37,493 nucleotides of DNA. Origin: Bermanella sp. GTDB lineage: Bacteria; Pseudomonadota; Gammaproteobacteria; Pseudomonadales; Oceanobacteraceae. The stretch is taken from contig JAPYOO010000018.1 in the NCBI GenBank assembly GCA_029938135.1, positions 1 to 37,493 of the forward strand. The letters are read 5' to 3'. The position numbers and the translations under genes are program-made. Position 1 is the first letter of the stretch. Each line of letters opens with the position of its first letter. The notes beneath the pieces are model-generated. The model worked only from the letters and a program-made list of their open reading frames with translations. It had not been told where the DNA came from and made no database searches. Below, piece by piece: positions 34,231 to 37,493 of this stretch.

Positions 34231-35313
34231 ATGGAAGACCTTTTTGAAAACCCCATGGGCCTTGACGGTTTTGAATTTGTAGAGTTTTGCGCCCTCAGCC
34301 CTGGCGTGCTTGAGCCCATATTTGAAACTCTTGGTTTTTCAATGGTCGCTAAGCACCGCTCAAAGGATGCGGTTTTATATCGCCAAGGGGACATTAATTT
34401 CATCATTAACTATCAAGTTAACAGTGGCGCACATTTTTTTGCCAAAGAGCACGGCCCCTCTGTATGCGGTATGGCCTTTCGGGTTAAAGATTCCCATTTA
34501 GCGTATAACCGAGCAATAGAGCTCGGCGCCCAGCCCATAGACATTCCCACCGGCCCCATGGAATTAAGGTTACCCGCGATAAAAGGCATTGGTGGGGCGC
34601 CTTTATATCTCATAGACCGCTATGAAGAAGGCAAGTCCATATATGATATTGATTTTAATTTTTTAGAAGGCATTGACCGACACCCAATAGGTTGTGGTTT
34701 TAAAGTCATTGACCACCTAACCCACAATGTCTATCGCGGTCGCATGGATTTTTGGGCCAAATTTTATGAAGAGATTTTTAGCTTTAGACAAATTAGATAT
34801 TTTGACATTAAAGGGGAATATACCGGGTTACGTTCAAAAGCCATGACCGCACCCGATGGTCGCATACGGATCCCATTAAATGAAGAGGCCTCTCAAGGGG
34901 GGCAAATAGAAGAGTATTTAATGGCGTATAACGGTGAAGGCATTCAACACATTGCCTTTTCTTGCGACAACTTATTTGACGCCATCGATCAATTAAAAAA
35001 ACGTGGGCTGGTATTTATGAGCCCGCCCCCTGATACCTATTATTCTATGTTACAAAATCGACTGCCCAATCATGGTGAACCTTTAGAGCAATTAAAATCT
35101 CGCGGCATATTATTAGACGGTAATACCGACAAAGGGGAGGTGCGGTTATTACTGCAAATTTTTTCGGCCACACTTATTGGTCCAGTATTCTTTGAGTTTA
35201 TTCAACGCAAGAAGGATGACGGCTTTGGTGAAGGCAATTTTAAGGCGTTATTTGAATCCATTGAACGGGATCAAGTGGCCAGAGGTGTGATCCAGAAAAA
35301 CGCTAGCGAATAA
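34231..35313 (+). CDS. hpd: 4-Hydroxyphenylpyruvate dioxygenase
   Basis: Non-haem Fe(II) dioxygenase of 360 residues that converts 4-hydroxyphenylpyruvate to homogentisate. It has two VOC-fold halves. The iron ligands are His162 (DHLTHNV), His240 (GIQHIAF) and Glu322 (FFEFIQR). Further family marks are [26 protein letters not shown] and the C-terminal [17 protein letters not shown]. First gene of an operon under a promoter with TTGACA and a MarR-type operator. In many relatives the next gene is hmgA, which is missing here. Confidence 0.96.
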   Translation: MEDLFENPMGLDGFEFVEFCALSPGVLEPIFETLGFSMVAKHRSKDAVLYRQGDINFIINYQVNSGAHFFAKEHGPSVCGMAFRVKDSHLAYNRAIELGAQPIDIPTGPMELRLPAIKGIGGAPLYLIDRYEEGKSIYDIDFNFLEGIDRHPIGCGFKVIDHLTHNVYRGRMDFWAKFYEEIFSFRQIRYFDIKGEYTGLRSKAMTAPDGRIRIPLNEEASQGGQIEEYLMAYNGEGIQHIAFSCDNLFDAIDQLKKRGLVFMSPPPDTYYSMLQNRLPNHGEPLEQLKSRGILLDGNTDKGEVRLLLQIFSATLIGPVFFEFIQRKKDDGFGEGNFKALFESIERDQVARGVIQKNASE

Positions 35314-35342
35314 AACATTCTACACATTTAATTGGGGCTGAT

Positions 35343-35894
35343 ATGAATATACAACGAATCCATCATGTAGCCTACCGCTGTCATAACGCTAAACAAACGG
35401 TGGCATTTTATCAGCAGGTATTAGATATGGATTTTAAATTAGCCATTGCTGAGAATGAAGTGCCCTCTACAAAAGCGCCTGACCCGTACATGCATGTTTT
35501 CATGGATGCAGGCCAAGGAGGCGTTATTGCTTTTTTTGAAGTGCCACATTCCCCAACAATGCAAGCCGACCCTAACACACCACCTTGGGTGCAGCACATT
35601 GCATTTGAGCTTGGCAGTATAAAGGAATTAATGGCAGCTAAAGAAAAGCTAGAAGCATTGGGTATAGACGTTTTAGGGCCCGTGGAGCACACCATTTTTA
35701 AATCTATTTACTTTTTTGACCCCAACGGTCACCGGTTAGAGCTAGCGGTTAATACCGACAAACCTGGCATGTTAAAGCAACTTCAATGTGTAGCCCCTGC
35801 CATGTTAGAAGAATGGGATAAAACTAAAAAGGCACCAAATCATGCGGCATGGTTACACGACGGTAGTTTTCACGCAAAAAAGGTGAGTTCATGA
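35343..35894 (+). CDS. VOC-family (glyoxalase/dioxygenase-fold) protein
   Basis: A 183-residue vicinal-oxygen-chelate protein with two beta-alpha-beta-beta-beta units: IQRIHHVAYRCHNAKQTVAFY (His8 as first metal ligand), WVQHIAFELGS (His85) and HRLELAVN (Glu133). The 2-His-1-Glu set suggests a metal-dependent enzyme rather than a binding protein. It sits between hpd and the fumarylacetoacetate hydrolase gene, and its stop overlaps the next start by ATGA, so it is a true operon member. It is much shorter than homogentisate dioxygenase and unrelated to it; whether it acts in the homogentisate step, on an inhibitory intermediate, or as a glyoxalase is unknown. Confidence 0.82.
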   Translation: MNIQRIHHVAYRCHNAKQTVAFYQQVLDMDFKLAIAENEVPSTKAPDPYMHVFMDAGQGGVIAFFEVPHSPTMQADPNTPPWVQHIAFELGSIKELMAAKEKLEALGIDVLGPVEHTIFKSIYFFDPNGHRLELAVNTDKPGMLKQLQCVAPAMLEEWDKTKKAPNHAAWLHDGSFHAKKVSS

Positions 35895-36871
35895 AACTGG
35901 CATCCTTAAAACAGGGTCGCGATGGCCAATTAGTCGTGGTTAATGATGCCATGAATACTTATGTAGAGGTCACTGACATTGCCGACACATTACAACAGGC
36001 GTTGGATAACTGGGCGTTTTGTGAACCGAAATTAAAAAATATATATGAGCAATTAGAACGTGGTGAGTTGTCTGGGAAGATATTTAACAGCAGCAACTGT
36101 GAATCCCCCCTACCCCGTAGCTATCACTGGGCAGATGGCAGTGCCTATGTAAACCATGTAGAGCTAGTACGTAAGGCTCGCAATGCCACGATGCCAGACA
36201 GCTTTTGGCAAGACCCACTTATGTACCAAGGCGGCTCTGATAGCTTCTTAGGCCCTAATGATGACATCCCAATAAAAGATGAAGCGTGGGGAATTGATTT
36301 TGAGGCGGAGGTCGCCATAGTTGTTGATGATGTTCCTATGGGAGTCTCTATTAAAGATGCTGAACAGCACATAAAGCTCGTCATGTTAGTCAATGATGTG
36401 TCATTGAGGAATTTAATTCCTGGTGAGCTGGCCAAAGGGTTTGGTTTTTATCAGGCAAAACCTTCCAGTAGCTTTTCTCCTGTGGCGGTAAGCATTGATC
36501 AGCTAGAATCGCATTGGAAAGACGGTAAATTGCACCTTCCTTTGCGAGCAAAACTCAATGAAACGCGTATTGGGCAACCCAATGCAGGTATTGATATGAC
36601 CTTTAACTTTCCTCAACTTATTCACCATGCCGCCAAGAGTCGCCCCCTTTGTGCAGGTACCATTATTGGATCGGGTACTGTATCCAACTTAGATCGCTCT
36701 AACGGGTCCTGCTGTTTAGCAGAAGTCCGAATGCTCGAAACTATTAATCAAGGCCAAGCCTCTACACCGTTCATGCAGTTCGGTGATCGTGTTGTGATTG
36801 ATATGTTAAACGAAAATGGTCAGTGTATTTTTGGTAAAATTGATCAACGGGTTATTCAATATACATCTTAG
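35891..36871 (+). CDS. Fumarylacetoacetate hydrolase family protein
   Basis: A 326-residue FAH-fold enzyme likely hydrolysing fumarylacetoacetate to fumarate and acetoacetate. The metal-binding acidic residues are in GIDFEAEVAIV (Glu138/Glu140) and LVNDVSLRN (Asp169), and FGFYQAKPSSSFSPVAV, GTIIGSGTVSN and MLNENGQCIFGKIDQ are typical of this bacterial type. It is shorter than mammalian fumarylacetoacetase and has its own N-terminal domain. It overlaps the VOC gene by four bases and is followed 17 bases later by maiA. Operon context makes the fumarylacetoacetase assignment likely. Confidence 0.9.
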   Translation: MKLASLKQGRDGQLVVVNDAMNTYVEVTDIADTLQQALDNWAFCEPKLKNIYEQLERGELSGKIFNSSNCESPLPRSYHWADGSAYVNHVELVRKARNATMPDSFWQDPLMYQGGSDSFLGPNDDIPIKDEAWGIDFEAEVAIVVDDVPMGVSIKDAEQHIKLVMLVNDVSLRNLIPGELAKGFGFYQAKPSSSFSPVAVSIDQLESHWKDGKLHLPLRAKLNETRIGQPNAGIDMTFNFPQLIHHAAKSRPLCAGTIIGSGTVSNLDRSNGSCCLAEVRMLETINQGQASTPFMQFGDRVVIDMLNENGQCIFGKIDQRVIQYTS

Positions 36872-36888
36872 CGACACAGGAAACATCC

Positions 36889-37493
36889 ATGATAAAACTG
36901 TATAGCTATTATCGCTCCTCGGCAGCCTATCGAGTACGAATTGCGCTTCATTTAAAAGCCGTTGAATGGGCATGCATTCCCGTTAACTTACTTAAGAATG
37001 AACAATTAGCTAAACCTTATAAAAAGGTAAACCCCCAGGGTGTTGTGCCTACATTATCCATTGAAGAAATATCTTTAACTCAATCACTGGCTATTATTGA
37101 ATGGCTTGAGGATAAATTTCCTACACCACAACTTTTACCCGCCTCACAAATAGGCAAAGCGCAGGTACGTTCATTAGCCTATCAAATAGCCATGGATATT
37201 CACCCTCTTAATAACCTTAAGGTCATCACATATTTAAAAAGTGAAATGGGAATAAATGAATCACAAAAAATGCAGTGGTATCAACACTGGATTAAACAAG
37301 GATTTACAGCTTTAGAAGAGTCATTACAGCAGGTTAATAGTAATGGGAAATTTTGTTTTGAGGGAAGATTGAGCTTGGCAGATGTATGTTTAATTCCCCA
37401 AGTTTATAATGCACAACGCTTTGAATGTAATTTAAACGATTATCCACTTATTCAATCGGTATCGGTACACTGTAATACTCTCACTGCATTTAA
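36889..37493 (+). CDS. maiA: Maleylacetoacetate isomerase, truncated by the window end
   Basis: Zeta-class glutathione S-transferase; the first 201 codons are visible with no stop before the right edge. MIKLYSYYRSSAAYRVRIALHLK is the N-terminal thioredoxin-fold part with the SSxxxRVRIAL zeta motif. NPQGVVPTL and SLTQSLAIIEWLED (glutathione-binding segment) follow, then the helical C-terminal domain with SLADVCLIPQVYNAQRF. The enzyme isomerises maleylacetoacetate to fumarylacetoacetate using glutathione, just before the hydrolase encoded upstream. The start is 17 bases after the fumarylacetoacetate hydrolase stop, with AGGAA upstream. Confidence 0.94.
   Translation, partial: MIKLYSYYRSSAAYRVRIALHLKAVEWACIPVNLLKNEQLAKPYKKVNPQGVVPTLSIEEISLTQSLAIIEWLEDKFPTPQLLPASQIGKAQVRSLAYQIAMDIHPLNNLKVITYLKSEMGINESQKMQWYQHWIKQGFTALEESLQQVNSNGKFCFEGRLSLADVCLIPQVYNAQRFECNLNDYPLIQSVSVHCNTLTAF

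Overview
The window reads as a chromosomal segment of a gammaproteobacterium. The gene set (QueC/QueE, CmoA/CmoB, RlmJ, TruC, PdxH, NhaB, PpnP, and a LiuR-led leucine operon) and the moderately AT-leaning base composition suggest a marine member of the Oceanospirillales/Alteromonadales type. The genus is not determined; this is inference from gene families only. I saw no rRNA, tRNA, CRISPR array, transposase, integrase or phage gene. Coding density is high, and the only gene-free stretch longer than about 300 bases is 24053-24549.

Layout. 1-2253 (+): 3' end of queC, queE, a crotonase-family enzyme and a small cysteine-containing lipoprotein. 2320-5058 (-): pdxH and a chemoreceptor. 5162-7438 (+): TatD-type nuclease, hexose-6-phosphate mutarotase and a PhnA-like zinc protein. 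7450-9723 (-): UvrD/Rep-type helicase. 9891-10776 (+): ppnP and an MgtC/SapB membrane protein. 10867-16502 (-): rlmJ, nhaB, moaA, a class V aminotransferase and a YfaZ-like outer-membrane protein. 16692-17408 (+): two-haem lipoprotein. 17460-21598 (-): cmoB, cmoA and a hybrid histidine kinase. 21756-23366 (+): truC and a GNAT-like protein. 23432-24052 (-): transglutaminase-like protein.

From 24550 the window becomes catabolic. liuR-liuA-liuB-liuC-liuD-liuE encodes the route isovaleryl-CoA -> 3-methylcrotonyl-CoA -> 3-methylglutaconyl-CoA -> HMG-CoA -> acetyl-CoA + acetoacetate, and a PECR-like short-chain dehydrogenase follows it. After an unknown periplasmic protein and a MarR regulator (both -), a divergent tyrosine-degradation operon begins: hpd, a small VOC protein, a fumarylacetoacetate hydrolase and maiA, which runs off the window end. 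Both pathways release acetoacetate. The MarR-hpd intergenic region has a 22-bp palindrome over a good sigma70-type promoter, and liuR is preceded by an 18-bp palindrome. These are the likely control points.

Most notable for follow-up: a perfect 20-bp hairpin inside the liu operon (liuA-liuB gap); a duplicated liuB 3' end that creates an 18-codon mini-gene before liuC; the hpd-VOC-fah-maiA operon without an hmgA-like gene in it; an internally duplicated two-haem lipoprotein; a histidine-rich loop in NhaB; a structured leader before moaA; and a pair of inverted DnaA-box-like sites upstream of liuR. I did not find a clearly new multi-gene defence or mobile system; the window is mostly core metabolism with unusual details.
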